Positions 56,930 through 64,000 of a stretch of DNA of 64,000 nt are shown here, in pieces. Origin of the DNA: Acidobacteriota bacterium. GTDB lineage: Bacteria > Acidobacteriota > Terriglobia > Terriglobales > Acidobacteriaceae. Each line of letters starts with the position of its first letter. Position 1 is the first letter of the stretch. The notes under the pieces are model-generated. The model had not been told where the DNA came from. It was given only the letters and a program-made list of their open reading frames with translations, and made no database searches. The stretch is from the NCBI GenBank assembly GCA_013289795.1, contig JABCZH010000001.1:337768-401767 (forward strand). Direction: 5' to 3'. The position numbers and the translations under genes were made by a program.

Positions 56930-59047
56930 CTAGCCCAAAATCGGCAATGTTCTTATGCGCCTCTTCGTCGCCGCATAAATCGCGTTGCACAGCGCCGGCG
57001 CCAGCGGAGGCACCGGCGGCTCACCTGCGCCCGTCGGAGCTTCTGTACTCCGCACAAAATACGCTTCCACCGCCGGAGCTTCGTTCATACGAATAGGCGA
57101 GTAGTCGTCAAAGTTTCCTTGCACCACTCGACCCTTCTCAACAGTGATCTGCGCTCGCAAAGCGTTGGTCAGGGCGAAATTCACTGCACCCTGAATCTGC
57201 TGCTCCAAAATGTTGGGATTCACCACCTGGCCGCAATCGATCGCCCCCACCACCCGATGCACCCGCGGCTGATCGTTTTCCATCGTTATCTCAACCACTT
57301 CGGCCATGTAAGTTCCGAAACATCCAAAACAGGCGATCCCGTGGTAGTGCCCGGCTGGCAGAGGCTTCCCCCAACCGGCCTTCTCCGCAGCCATTTGCAG
57401 CACGCCGCGCATGCGTGCCGTCTTCCAGATCGTGTCGAAATACTTGATGTCTTCGTCTTGCGCCAGCAGATGCAGCCGGTATTCCAGGGGATCTTTCCCC
57501 GTCGCCGCGGCCAGTTCGTCGATGAACGATTCTGACGCAAACGCCGTCTCCAGCCCATACACCGAGCGCATGTAGCCGGGAGTAATTGGAGTCACGGTCA
57601 TCACGTACTCAACCAGCGCATTGGGAAGGGAATAAATGAGAGACGCTTCGTCCGGAAGATCAGCATCTACCTCAGGCGACGATCCCGGAAAACCTTTCTG
57701 AGTGTTGATCGACGGTTCCACGATACGATGCGAAAAAGCCGCCGGCCAGCCCTTCCCGTCGAGCACGCCACTCAGCACGTGATAACTCGCGGGGCGGTAA
57801 CTGGAGAACCGCATATCATCTTCCCGCGTCCAGATCACCTTGACCGGCACACCCGCCGCCTTCGAAACCATCGCTGCCTCGACGGCGTAGTCGTGATCGA
57901 GCCGGCGTCCAAAGCCACCACCGAGAAGCGTCACGTTGATCTTCACCTGGTCCGAATCCAGCCCTACTGCCTTGGCCACGGCATCACGAACATCCGGCGG
58001 CCATTGCATCGGCCCCCAAATCTCGCAACTCGATCCCCGGAAATGAGCTGTGCAGTTGCCCGGCTCCATGGGAGCCTGCGCCATAAGAGGCGTCTGATAG
58101 GCCGCCTGAATCCGCCTGCCCGCAACCTTGGAGACATCTCCTCTGGAGTAAAGAGTCGCAGCCTTGTTGGCAGCGGATTTCTTCAGCACATCAACAATCG
58201 CCGCCGAATTAAGGTCCTTGTTCCGTCCTTCATCCCAGCGAACGTTGAGCACGCGCCGCCCCTCCATCGCGGCCCAAACGCTGTCAGCGACGACGGAGAC
58301 CGCCGAGTCGCCGATCCTTCCCACAAAACCAACGCCAGAAATTTTCTTTGATTCTTTATCGTCGAAGCTCAACACAGTGCCGCCGATCACCGGGCAACGC
58401 GCCAGCAGAGCGTATTTCATTCCCTTTACGCGCAGATCGATGCCGAAGATCGCTTTTCCATCTACCTTGGACGAACCATCCAGCCGAGGAAGCGGCTTGC
58501 CGACAATCTTGAAATCCTTCGCATCCTTGAGCGGAGGCACCAGGGGGATGGGAAGCCCCCCGGCTCTGGCTGCCAGGTGCCCATAACTCAAGCGGCGGTT
58601 CGAAGGTGCGTGCACCACTGAACTGTTCTCCGCCACGCATGCCGATCGAGGCACACCCCATTCGAGCGCCGCGGCACTGATCAGCATCTCGCGCGCCGCC
58701 GCACCCGCCTTACGCAGCGGGTCCCACGAAATCCGCAGGCTCGCGCTAGAACCGGTTTGCTGGTCGCCATAGAGTGTAGGATTAGCCCCAGCCTGCTCAA
58801 TTGTGATCTGCTTCCAATCCGCTTCCAGTTCCTCCGCCAAGATCATCGGCAAAGCCGTGTGCACGCCCTGTCCCATCTCCGAGCGCGCCACCACGATCGT
58901 GATTTTGCCGTCAGACGTGATTTTCAGAAACGCATTGGGTGCGAATGCGCACGAAGCCGATCCATGCGGCAGATAGAAGCCAATCACTAGCCCGGCTCCC
59001 GCCGCTGCCCCCACAGCAAGAAATTCTCGCCGCGAGAACGAACTCAT
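56930..59047 (-). CDS. iorB: Molybdopterin-dependent hydroxylase, large subunit (IorB-like), Tat-exported
   Basis: 705 residues from the ATG at 59047. The twin-arginine signal [20 protein letters not shown] precedes two aldehyde-oxidase-type domains. [18 protein letters not shown] and the catalytic glutamate of [15 protein letters not shown] are visible. In this family (isoquinoline oxidoreductase and relatives) the large subunit carries the molybdenum cofactor and hydroxylates N-heterocycles or aldehydes. Substrate unknown. It overlaps the iron-sulfur subunit by ATGA; no FAD subunit is present. Confidence 0.88.
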   Translation of the reverse strand: MSSFSRREFLAVGAAAGAGLVIGFYLPHGSASCAFAPNAFLKITSDGKITIVVARSEMGQGVHTALPMILAEELEADWKQITIEQAGANPTLYGDQQTGSSASLRISWDPLRKAGAAAREMLISAAALEWGVPRSACVAENSSVVHAPSNRRLSYGHLAARAGGLPIPLVPPLKDAKDFKIVGKPLPRLDGSSKVDGKAIFGIDLRVKGMKYALLARCPVIGGTVLSFDDKESKKISGVGFVGRIGDSAVSVVADSVWAAMEGRRVLNVRWDEGRNKDLNSAAIVDVLKKSAANKAATLYSRGDVSKVAGRRIQAAYQTPLMAQAPMEPGNCTAHFRGSSCEIWGPMQWPPDVRDAVAKAVGLDSDQVKINVTLLGGGFGRRLDHDYAVEAAMVSKAAGVPVKVIWTREDDMRFSSYRPASYHVLSGVLDGKGWPAAFSHRIVEPSINTQKGFPGSSPEVDADLPDEASLIYSLPNALVEYVMTVTPITPGYMRSVYGLETAFASESFIDELAAATGKDPLEYRLHLLAQDEDIKYFDTIWKTARMRGVLQMAAEKAGWGKPLPAGHYHGIACFGCFGTYMAEVVEITMENDQPRVHRVVGAIDCGQVVNPNILEQQIQGAVNFALTNALRAQITVEKGRVVQGNFDDYSPIRMNEAPAVEAYFVRSTEAPTGAGEPPVPPLAPALCNAIYAATKRRIRTLPILG

Positions 59048-59508
59048 CGCCCGCCTCCCGCAGCCGCGCGATGAATTGCCTTGCGGATCCGGTCGTACGT
59101 GCCGCAGCGGCAAATGTTCCCGGTCATCGCCTGCGTGATCTGCTCATCGCTCGGCTGGGGAGTCTTTACCAAGAGCGCGGCAGCCGCCATGATCTGGCCC
59201 GTCTGGCAGTAACCGCATTGCGGCACCTGTTCCGCAATCCATGCTTGCTGCAGCGGATGCAGCCCATTCCCCGGCAAACCCTCAATGGTCACGATGTCTT
59301 TCCCGACGGACTGCGAAACCGGAGTCGAGCAAGATCTCACCGCCTCGCCTCCCACGTGCACGGTGCAAGCCCCGCACAGTCCAGCACCACAGCCAAACTT
59401 GGTACCGGTCATTTGCAGCGTGTCACGCAAGACCCAGAGCAGCGGCGTTTCCGGCGGGACGTTGACCTGGTGCTCGCTGCCGTTTACGCGCAGAGTGATG
59501 TCGGCCAT
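59044..59508 (-). CDS. iorA: [2Fe-2S] iron-sulfur subunit of molybdenum hydroxylase (IorA-like)
   Basis: 154 residues. The plant-type ferredoxin cluster [14 protein letters not shown] with RSC, and the C-terminal CGYCQTGQ and CRCG motifs, show two [2Fe-2S] clusters. It shuttles electrons for the large subunit, and probably is exported with it by the large subunit's Tat signal. The ATG at 59508 fits the family; the frame is open upstream to 59547. Confidence 0.9.
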   Translation of the reverse strand: MADITLRVNGSEHQVNVPPETPLLWVLRDTLQMTGTKFGCGAGLCGACTVHVGGEAVRSCSTPVSQSVGKDIVTIEGLPGNGLHPLQQAWIAEQVPQCGYCQTGQIMAAAALLVKTPQPSDEQITQAMTGNICRCGTYDRIRKAIHRAAAGGGR

Positions 59509-59636
59509 GTGGGATGGAAGGATACGGCAGACATCGTACTCAACCACACGCCAAAAAGAAATAGCGGAAGAAACCGAACGTCCGCAGGCTTACGAACTTC
59601 ACCATTTCATCGGCCGAGGACGACAGTCTTCACTGC

Positions 59637-59642
59637 TACACT
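59637..59642 (+). promoter_or_regulatory. -10 box (TACACT) seven bases before an ATG
   Basis: Spacing of exactly seven bases to the aldo/keto reductase start suggests that transcription begins at the start codon. Confidence 0.45.
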
Positions 59643-59649
59643 ATCCCCC

Positions 59650-60786
59650 ATGCTCCCCGGACGCGCCACTCCCGAAGGCACCGCGCACTACCGTGAACGC
59701 CTCCCGCAATTACGCGATGCCGGCCACTTCCGCCATCCTGAGCACGCACCCGGACCAGCCGAGCTGTGGATGTCATCCATCGGCGCAGGCACCTACCTCG
59801 GCGAGCCCGACGACGCCACCGACCTCGAATATACCGCCGCGATGGCGGCTGCACTCCGCTCTGGTATCAACGTACTCGATACCGCCATCAACTATCGCCA
59901 TCAGCGCTCCGAGCGCAATGTCGGCGCCGCGCTCCGGCAAGTCGTCGATTCCGGAGAAGTGAAACGCAACGAAATTGTCGTCTGCACCAAGGCTGGCTAT
60001 CTCTCGTTTGACGGCGACCTGCCCGCCGATCCACGCGCCTACTTCTTGCGGGAATATGTGGATTCCGGCGTCATCGACCCTGCCCAGTTGGCTGGCGGCA
60101 TGCACTGTATGACCCCGGCATATCTGGAGAATCAAATCGAGCGCTCGCGCCGCAACCTGGACCTCGAAACCATCGACGTCTTCTATGTCCATAACCCCGA
60201 ATCACAACTAGCCGAGGTTCCGCGTGAGGTTTTTCATCAGCGGGTGCAGGACGCATTCGCGATGCTGGAAAAGCAAGTCCAGATGGGGAATATCGCGTAT
60301 TACGGCGTCGCCACCTGGAGCGCTTTCCGTCTCGCCGAAGGAGCGCGCGACTACATCGGGTTAGAGGAGGTCGAAGCCTTGGCGCGCGTGGCGGGCGGAG
60401 ATCAACATCACTTTCGTTTCGTCCAGTTACCGTTCAATCTCGCTATGCCCGAGGCTTTCGGCCTGGCCAACCAGCGCATAGTAACGGAGAAAGAGAAACA
60501 GAAGATGTCATTGCTGGGGGCAGCGTCAAAGCTGGGGATCGCAGTTGTTGGCAGCGCTACCCTCTATCAAGGGCGTCTAACCCACGGCATGCCGGACTCT
60601 GTCCGCCAGATTCTGGGGCTGCCTACCGACGCCGAAAACGCGATCCAGTTTTCACGTTCCGCCCCGGGACTCATTACCGCTCTGGTAGGCATGGCGCAGC
60701 ACGAGCACGTAACGGCAAACGTGAAAGTGGCGTCAGTCCCGCCCACGCCGGCGGAAAAATGGAATCACCTGTTCACCAAATCCTAG
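59650..60786 (+). CDS. Aldo/keto reductase
   Basis: 378 residues, longer than most AKRs. SSIGAGTYLG, INVLDTAINYRHQRSE with the likely catalytic Asp and Tyr, the Lys in VCTKAGY, IDVFYVHNPE and a late GMAQHEHVTAN cofactor block are present. An insertion of about 30 residues (DLPADPRAYFLREYVDSG) follows the catalytic Lys. It is divergent from the iorAB genes, sharing a short upstream region, and could act on related carbonyl or aldehyde substrates. The frame is open upstream over iorA but start at 59650 is supported by the -10 box. Confidence 0.8.
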   Translation: MLPGRATPEGTAHYRERLPQLRDAGHFRHPEHAPGPAELWMSSIGAGTYLGEPDDATDLEYTAAMAAALRSGINVLDTAINYRHQRSERNVGAALRQVVDSGEVKRNEIVVCTKAGYLSFDGDLPADPRAYFLREYVDSGVIDPAQLAGGMHCMTPAYLENQIERSRRNLDLETIDVFYVHNPESQLAEVPREVFHQRVQDAFAMLEKQVQMGNIAYYGVATWSAFRLAEGARDYIGLEEVEALARVAGGDQHHFRFVQLPFNLAMPEAFGLANQRIVTEKEKQKMSLLGAASKLGIAVVGSATLYQGRLTHGMPDSVRQILGLPTDAENAIQFSRSAPGLITALVGMAQHEHVTANVKVASVPPTPAEKWNHLFTKS

Positions 60787-60798
60787 CTGAGTGGGTTT

Positions 60799-60819
60799 GC
60801 TGAAGGCTGACAGCTGACT
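60799..60819. repeat. GCTGAAG/GCTGACA heptamer repeat between convergent genes
   Basis: Matches the pattern at 7023-7060, also between convergent gene ends. Confidence 0.6.
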
Positions 60820-60822
60820 GCG

Positions 60823-61548
60823 TTACTTCATCTCCTGCAGCTTCGCCGAGGCCAGCTGCGCGATTTCGCTGGCTGGGTTTTCCTTCTTCAGCTGCTCGTA
60901 AATCAGTTTGGCTTCGAGAGGCTGGTTGCTGGCCTGTAAAGTGGCGGCCAATTCGATCTGTGCGGTCGCTTTGCTCACCGTCGTTGCCGGCTTGGCTGCC
61001 AGTTGTTTGTAGACATCAATGGCCTGCGGGTTGCGGTTGGTATTGCGATACACCGATGCTAGCGCGAACTTTGCCAAAGCCGCCAGATCCGCATTGCGGA
61101 ACGACGCGACCTTCTGCAGTTCGCGTTCCGCGGCTGCATTATCGCCCAACTCGGCCGAGGTCAGGCCCAGGAAATAATGTGAAAAATCAGCCGCATGAGT
61201 GTGCGAATACTTGTCAGCGACTTCCTGAAACTGCTTGTGGGCCGCGGTGGCGCGCTCACTCGAGCTGGCAAAACTCGGATTGTCCGGCTGTGCCGGCATG
61301 TTGGGCGGCCGTACCGGCGTATCCAGCGTGCGGATGGCTGCGCCAAACTCGACGCTGGCCTTCTGGTCCTGCTGATTGAAGTAATACCACGTCCCCCCGG
61401 CCACGCCCACGACCACCAGCGCAATAACCCCGATGATGATCAGCCGGCTCTGATGCTCAACCGACCAATGCGCGGTCTTCTCCGCCATGTCTATCGTGGT
61501 CTTGGTGAACTGATCGGTTTTCAGGTTGTGACGGGTTTGTGCGCGCAC
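60823..61548 (-). CDS. YfgM-like TPR protein, single-pass membrane
   Basis: 241 residues. A cytoplasmic N-terminus, one membrane helix near 36-56 (LIIIGVIALVVVGVAGGTWYYF), then a periplasmic TPR-like domain with units SHTHAADFSHYFLGLTSAEL and LAALAKFALASVYRN. This is the YfgM/ancillary SecYEG-associated layout. The GTG start at 61548 follows GGGGAG. It may assist folding of exported proteins. Confidence 0.8.
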   Translation of the reverse strand: MRAQTRHNLKTDQFTKTTIDMAEKTAHWSVEHQSRLIIIGVIALVVVGVAGGTWYYFNQQDQKASVEFGAAIRTLDTPVRPPNMPAQPDNPSFASSSERATAAHKQFQEVADKYSHTHAADFSHYFLGLTSAELGDNAAAERELQKVASFRNADLAALAKFALASVYRNTNRNPQAIDVYKQLAAKPATTVSKATAQIELAATLQASNQPLEAKLIYEQLKKENPASEIAQLASAKLQEMK

Positions 61549-61646
61549 GAACTCCCCTTCGGCTGCTTGATCAGCAGCCTGACAGTCTCTCAGTCTAACA
61601 GGCGAAATTCGGCACCGTCAAAGAGGGGCGCGCACCCAAAGCAAAA

Positions 61647-61666
61647 GCCGCCGAAAGTCCGGCGGC
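61647..61666 (-). terminator. Rho-independent terminator after the DksA/TraR gene
   Basis: A seven-base stem (GCCGCCG / CGGCGGC, loop AAAGTC) is followed on the minus strand by TTTT, about 22 bases after the stop. Confidence 0.75.
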
Positions 61667-61688
61667 CTGAAAGGATCTTGTCACAAAT

Positions 61689-62072
61689 CTACTTGGACGC
61701 TTCCTCCAGTTGCCCCTGTTCCAGCTTTTCCTGGCAATCGATGCAATGCCGCGTCCATGGCACTGCATCCAGTCGCTTGGCGTTGATGTCTTTGCCGCAG
61801 GAGATGCATTCCCCGAAGGTGCCTTCGCGGATACGCGACAAAGCGTTCTCCACCATTTGCAGCAACTGACGATCATTGTTGCTCTGATGAAACAAGAACT
61901 CTTTGGTGTAAGAACTGGCTGCGCGATCTGCAATGTCCTGCGCTGAGTCTTCATCCACCGTGCGGCCATCCTGCTCGGTGCGCGTGACCATGCGGCGCAG
62001 CTCCTGCTGCCGCGTTTCCAGCCTCTTCTTGAATGCGTCCAGCTTCTTTTTTTCCATGGATAATGACTTCAC
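61689..62072 (-). CDS. DksA/TraR-family zinc-finger protein
   Basis: 127 residues. N-terminal coiled coil (KKKLDAFKKRLETRQQELRR), then ECISCGKDINAKRL and HCIDCQ forming a C4 zinc finger. Such proteins bind RNA polymerase secondary channel and modulate transcription. The acidic tip residues of DksA are not clear (VDEDSAQDIAD is a candidate). A GTG start at 62072 follows GAGAGG; an in-frame ATG five codons later has no such site. Confidence 0.87.
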   Translation of the reverse strand: MKSLSMEKKKLDAFKKRLETRQQELRRMVTRTEQDGRTVDEDSAQDIADRAASSYTKEFLFHQSNNDRQLLQMVENALSRIREGTFGECISCGKDINAKRLDAVPWTRHCIDCQEKLEQGQLEEASK

Positions 62073-62201
62073 AGCCCGCCTCTCTGGCGTCCCTAGCTCT
62101 CTTGGGTTAAACGCAAATGATATGCGCCTAAATTAAGATGCGTCAACTGCCCTCTAGGATTCCCATTTCGGTCGCTGCGTTTCAAAAAGGGAAAAATCGC
62201 C

Positions 62202-63611
62202 TCACCGTGGCAACGGTCTCTCCAGGTTTGCCAGCGCGTATCCCATGACCGCCATCGCTGCCGCATTCTCCCGCAGCTCCTGCGGAACAATCTTGTCCAC
62301 GGTGTCCGCCGCAGAGTGATGGTAGTTGAAGTAAGTGCGCCCGTCCTGCATGATGCCGAGCGCAGGAACACCAGCTTGGGCCAATGGCGCAATGTCCGCT
62401 CCCGGGCTGAACTCGACCCTACTGATCAAGTTCGCCCCGAAGCTTTGCAATACCTCCTGCGCCGGCTTGAGCAACGGCAACGCCTCAGGTGTAACCTTCG
62501 CCCAAAAGCCCAGGGGGTGTGAGGCTCCCAGATCGCTTTCGATGGCCGCTACATGGTTCCCAATTTCCGATGCATGGGCTACCGCGTAGGCGTCGTGGCC
62601 ACGCCCGCCATTTTCTTCATCCATCCAGGCAATCACCCGAATCGTGCGCCGGGGATGCAAATGCGACTCTTGAATCAACTGCGCCGTTTCCATGGCCACG
62701 GCAACTCCGGCTGCATCGTCGATGGCTCCAGTCCCCAAGTCCCACGAATCCAGGTGCCCGGAAACGATCACGATCTGTTCCGGATGTTCGGAACCCTTGA
62801 GATCGCCGATGACGTTATGACTCAGGACTTCCGGACCATTCTCCGAAGTAAGGGTAAGATGCATCTTCACTCTTCCCTGGACGCTGAGCCGCGCCAGCAG
62901 GTCGGCATCTTCGCTGGTGACAGCGCCGGCGGGAATGCCCGTTGGCGCACTCCACCCTGTGTGTGGCAGGCGGTAATCCGCTCCCCCTACCGACCGCACC
63001 ACGCAGGCCACAGCACCCATTTCCGCCGCAATCTTAGCGCCGGTCGCGCGATACTCGACCGCTTCGCCATAGGCCTCACCCGACAATCCGTTGGCCGCCT
63101 TCCGCTTGTCGAAAGGGAAATCGAAGGCGACGATTTTCCCCGCTACTTTCTCCCGCCCCATCGCCTGCAACTCGGCGAAGTTTCTCGCCACCACGACCTC
63201 CGCGGTGATCCCATTTGCCGGCGTGGCCGTATTCCCACCCAGCGCCGTCACTACGATCTTTTGGGTAGTTCCCGGCGCTTGTCCCGGATACTCCCTCAAT
63301 TCGGCAGTGTCGATGCCGCGCATCCAGCGACGCACGCGGACTTCTTCCAGCCGGACCTCAAGCCCAAGCCGACGCAACTCGCTGGCCACATACTCGACCG
63401 CGGCTTCTGCCTGCGGTGAACCCGAAGGGCGCGGACCAATGTTATCCGTTAGGTGTGCCACCTGCTGATAAGCGTAATCGTCCGCCAGCGCCGCATCGCG
63501 AATCGCCACCAACTCGCTCGTCGATTTAACGTTGGATTCTTCCCCCGCACCGGCCGCGGGGGACAAAACAACCAGAGCAACCAAGGGTAGAACTGCAGTT
63601 CGTAGGCGCAT
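62202..63611 (-). CDS. M28-family zinc peptidase (carboxypeptidase Q-like)
   Basis: 469 residues with a signal peptide (TAVLPLVALVVLSPAAGAG). An inserted PA domain lies in the middle. Zinc-site motifs are SGHLDSWDLG (His, Asp), Asp in GAIDDAAG, DEENGGRG with catalytic Glu and ligand Glu, and YHHSAADT (His). Family members cleave dipeptides or N-terminal residues. Start is fixed by the signal peptide; the frame is open upstream. Confidence 0.88.
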   Translation of the reverse strand: MRLRTAVLPLVALVVLSPAAGAGEESNVKSTSELVAIRDAALADDYAYQQVAHLTDNIGPRPSGSPQAEAAVEYVASELRRLGLEVRLEEVRVRRWMRGIDTAELREYPGQAPGTTQKIVVTALGGNTATPANGITAEVVVARNFAELQAMGREKVAGKIVAFDFPFDKRKAANGLSGEAYGEAVEYRATGAKIAAEMGAVACVVRSVGGADYRLPHTGWSAPTGIPAGAVTSEDADLLARLSVQGRVKMHLTLTSENGPEVLSHNVIGDLKGSEHPEQIVIVSGHLDSWDLGTGAIDDAAGVAVAMETAQLIQESHLHPRRTIRVIAWMDEENGGRGHDAYAVAHASEIGNHVAAIESDLGASHPLGFWAKVTPEALPLLKPAQEVLQSFGANLISRVEFSPGADIAPLAQAGVPALGIMQDGRTYFNYHHSAADTVDKIVPQELRENAAAMAVMGYALANLERPLPR

Positions 63612-63718
63612 GTCGATTTGTGACTGTAGCTGGCTGTTGCACAGTCTGGCAAGGGAGTCGGCTATTTTCCCGCCTACCAGCGTTATTCGTGTCAACGTTC
63701 AGTGAAGTATGATGCACG

Positions 63719-63948
63719 AAAAAGCGGCCCCATTTTCTGGGGCCACATTCTCAAAAGAGGCTGGTCAGGTAGGAGTCAGGACAGGCGATGCAAGGGACCG
63801 GACCGGTACGCGGGTCGGCTCAAAGAAGGTCGAAAACAGAGAGTGAAGGTCAATTCGTGGCGGCCTCTTCCATTGCCATCGAAAGAAGCATTTGCTACAC
63901 CAAATGGACACGCCCGCGCACCCGCAAGCACCCTCTTCGCAAAAGACT
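63719..63948 (-). ncRNA. Candidate non-coding transcript at the right edge
   Basis: On the minus strand TATAAT (63960-63955) is followed by about 230 bases and then a GC hairpin (63744-63726, six-base stem GGCCCC) with TTTTT after it. No convincing protein gene lies inside; short frames only. Early AAGAGG and late CCTCTT could close a stem. The -35 region is weak, so this is a low-confidence call; the terminator could also belong to a gene outside the window. Confidence 0.25.
63726..63744 (-). terminator. Rho-independent terminator, minus strand
   Basis: Perfect six-base GGCCCC/GGGGCC stem with a seven-base loop, followed on the minus strand by GCTTTTT. It ends a transcript coming from the right. 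Confidence 0.7.
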
Positions 63949-64000
63949 GTAAAGATTATAGTTAGACTGAAGCGATACTCTAGCCAGCGGATTTATCCGA

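Noticed and set aside
63702..63965. An 87-codon plus-strand frame at the right edge
   Set aside because: It has no ribosome site and crosses the terminator hairpin. Its composition (many Arg, Lys and Pro) is typical of a chance frame.

Overview
The window is about 64 kb of gene-dense bacterial chromosome with no rRNA, no recognisable tRNA, no CRISPR array and no intact insertion sequence. Gene content suggests a soil-type member of the Acidobacteriota (Koribacter/Terriglobia-like). This is inference from a Gloeo_Verruco-type (TIGR03803) repeat protein, a Tat-exported two-subunit molybdenum hydroxylase, many secreted peptidases and BNR/Fn3 proteins, a yceD-rpmF-plsX-fabD block and very repetitive intergenic DNA. 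No marker gene here proves the phylum.

Left part (1-13 kb): a truncated M1-family metallopeptidase, then a four-gene minus-strand cluster cysM, JAMM peptidase, CysO/MoaD-like sulfur carrier and MoeB/MoeZ-type E1 with rhodanese. Together these look like a complete thiocarboxylate route to cysteine. They are followed by small hypothetical proteins, an M23 peptidase, ThiL, an acyl-CoA carboxylase beta subunit, and a TcmP gene whose three-Cys-motif partner has collapsed into a pseudogene.

13-24 kb: a signalling block (REC-HD-GYP, a large PAS hybrid histidine kinase with two receivers, and a lone receiver), a secreted tandem-repeat protein and a BNR-repeat exoprotein convergent on a shared terminator, an SPFH protein and a DppD-like ATPase.

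24-46 kb: mostly housekeeping. It holds a phosphoesterase, an S9 peptidase, RNase H with an AbrB-like tail, an Fn3 lipoprotein, hslVU, folP, DUF488, a small cytochrome c, a DUF374 acyltransferase, folD, coaE, an HtrA-like protease split by a frameshift, a GNAT enzyme, an aldo/keto reductase, a frameshifted YjbR gene, gamma-glutamyltransferase, a sugar isomerase, asnS, arginase, a CsgG-like protein and ddl.

46-64 kb: a TetR-controlled HlyD/ABC-2 export operon carrying an unlisted 55-codon ORF overlapped at both ends, a TPR protein, the yceD-rpmF-plsX-fabD operon, a VapBC-type pair followed by a 28-codon membrane ORF, iorAB-type hydroxylase genes with a divergent aldo/keto reductase, a YfgM-like TPR protein, a DksA/TraR zinc finger and an M28 peptidase. 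The right edge has a possible promoter-to-terminator non-coding transcript.

Two features run through the whole window. One is short intergenic tandem repeats with 7-base (and related 9-10-base) periodicity in several sequence families. The other is a set of -10-like boxes six to ten bases before the start codon, suggesting frequent leaderless transcription.
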